From: Dyella japonica DSM 16301
GTDB taxonomy: Bacteria; Pseudomonadota; Gammaproteobacteria; Xanthomonadales; Rhodanobacteraceae
Length of the DNA stretch: 56,902 bases
NCBI RefSeq assembly: GCF_001010355.1
Contig: NZ_JPLA01000032.1
Span: 1 to 56,902 of the forward strand
Direction of reading: 5' to 3'
Part shown: in pieces, positions 56,884 through 56,902 of the stretch
Layout: each line of letters starts with the position of its first letter
Position numbering within the stretch: position 1 is the first letter of the stretch
The notes under the pieces: generated by a model
Database searches by the model: none
The model's input: the letters and a program-made list of their open reading frames with translations, nothing else
What the model was told of the DNA's origin: nothing
Translations under genes and position numbers: made by a program

Positions 56884-56902
56884 AAGCCGATGCGCAGCGA
56901 GG
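56884..56902. repeat. Start of a further long dispersed repeat at the right edge
   Basis: The last bases, CCGATGCGCAGCGAGG, are the reverse complement of the outer end of repeat B (near 34390-34405), where they run on to the TTTAAGTCC start. A further copy of the long repeat therefore probably begins here and continues past the window. Confidence 0.6.

Overview
The window looks like chromosomal DNA of a high-GC gammaproteobacterium of the order Lysobacterales (Xanthomonadales), most likely Rhodanobacteraceae (Dyella, Luteibacter or Rhodanobacter type). The main reason is the arginine cluster. It carries an N-acetylornithine-type carbamoyltransferase, a fused acetylglutamate kinase/synthase and the gene order argF'-paiB-osmC-argG-argE-argBA-argC-argH-proB-proA, an arrangement I know from Xanthomonas relatives. 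I see no phage, transposase, CRISPR, rRNA or tRNA genes. Genus assignment is inference.

Layout. 0.4-6.4 kb holds two tandem lipoprotein subtilisin autotransporters on the minus strand. 6.6-21.8 kb is a leucine/ketone-body catabolic region: thiolase, then methylcrotonyl-CoA carboxylase beta (liuB), methylglutaconyl-CoA hydratase (liuC), methylcrotonyl-CoA carboxylase alpha (liuD) and HMG-CoA lyase (liuE). It is split between liuB and liuC by an unrelated block with two Sel1-like paralogues, a Fur-box-preceded feoA-feoB-Cys-rich membrane protein operon and a metallo-beta-lactamase-fold hydrolase. 22-24.4 kb has a LytS/LytTR two-component pair and a small lipoprotein. 24.5-27.9 kb is a tightly overlapping operon of an exported amidohydrolase, three GNAT acetyltransferases and a YdeI-like protein. 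27.9-31.3 kb is one large unrecognised protein with a possible periplasmic-binding-type region and about eight C-terminal membrane segments. 31.6-36.8 kb has an SDR dehydrogenase, EF-P-like YeiP, an amidase lipoprotein, a repeat island and a FUSC-type exporter. 36.9-43.2 kb has a YCII protein, kynurenine-pathway genes (ACMSD, kynureninase) around a small exported protein, an MFS/LysR divergent pair and an NTF2-like exported protein. 43.3-54.4 kb is the proline/arginine biosynthetic cluster on the minus strand. The window ends with a glycine-zipper protein and cysS.

Repeats are unusually prominent. There are five long inverted-repeat (BIME-like) elements built on TGTGGGAGCGCACCCTGTGC, an inverted pair of about 400-bp repeats some 33.5 kb apart (a further copy seems to start at the right edge), three copies of a CCCTCTCCCC hairpin, and two GAGAAGTGAG-type islands, one of which supplies the last codons of argC.

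The most interesting signal is upstream of argF' (54.16-54.35 kb, minus strand). A short open frame rich in Arg codons ends in a 9-nt segment complementary to the 5' arm of a perfect intrinsic terminator just before argF'. This is the layout expected of a ribosome-mediated arginine attenuator. The large unknown protein at 27.9-31.3 kb is the second main candidate for something undescribed.
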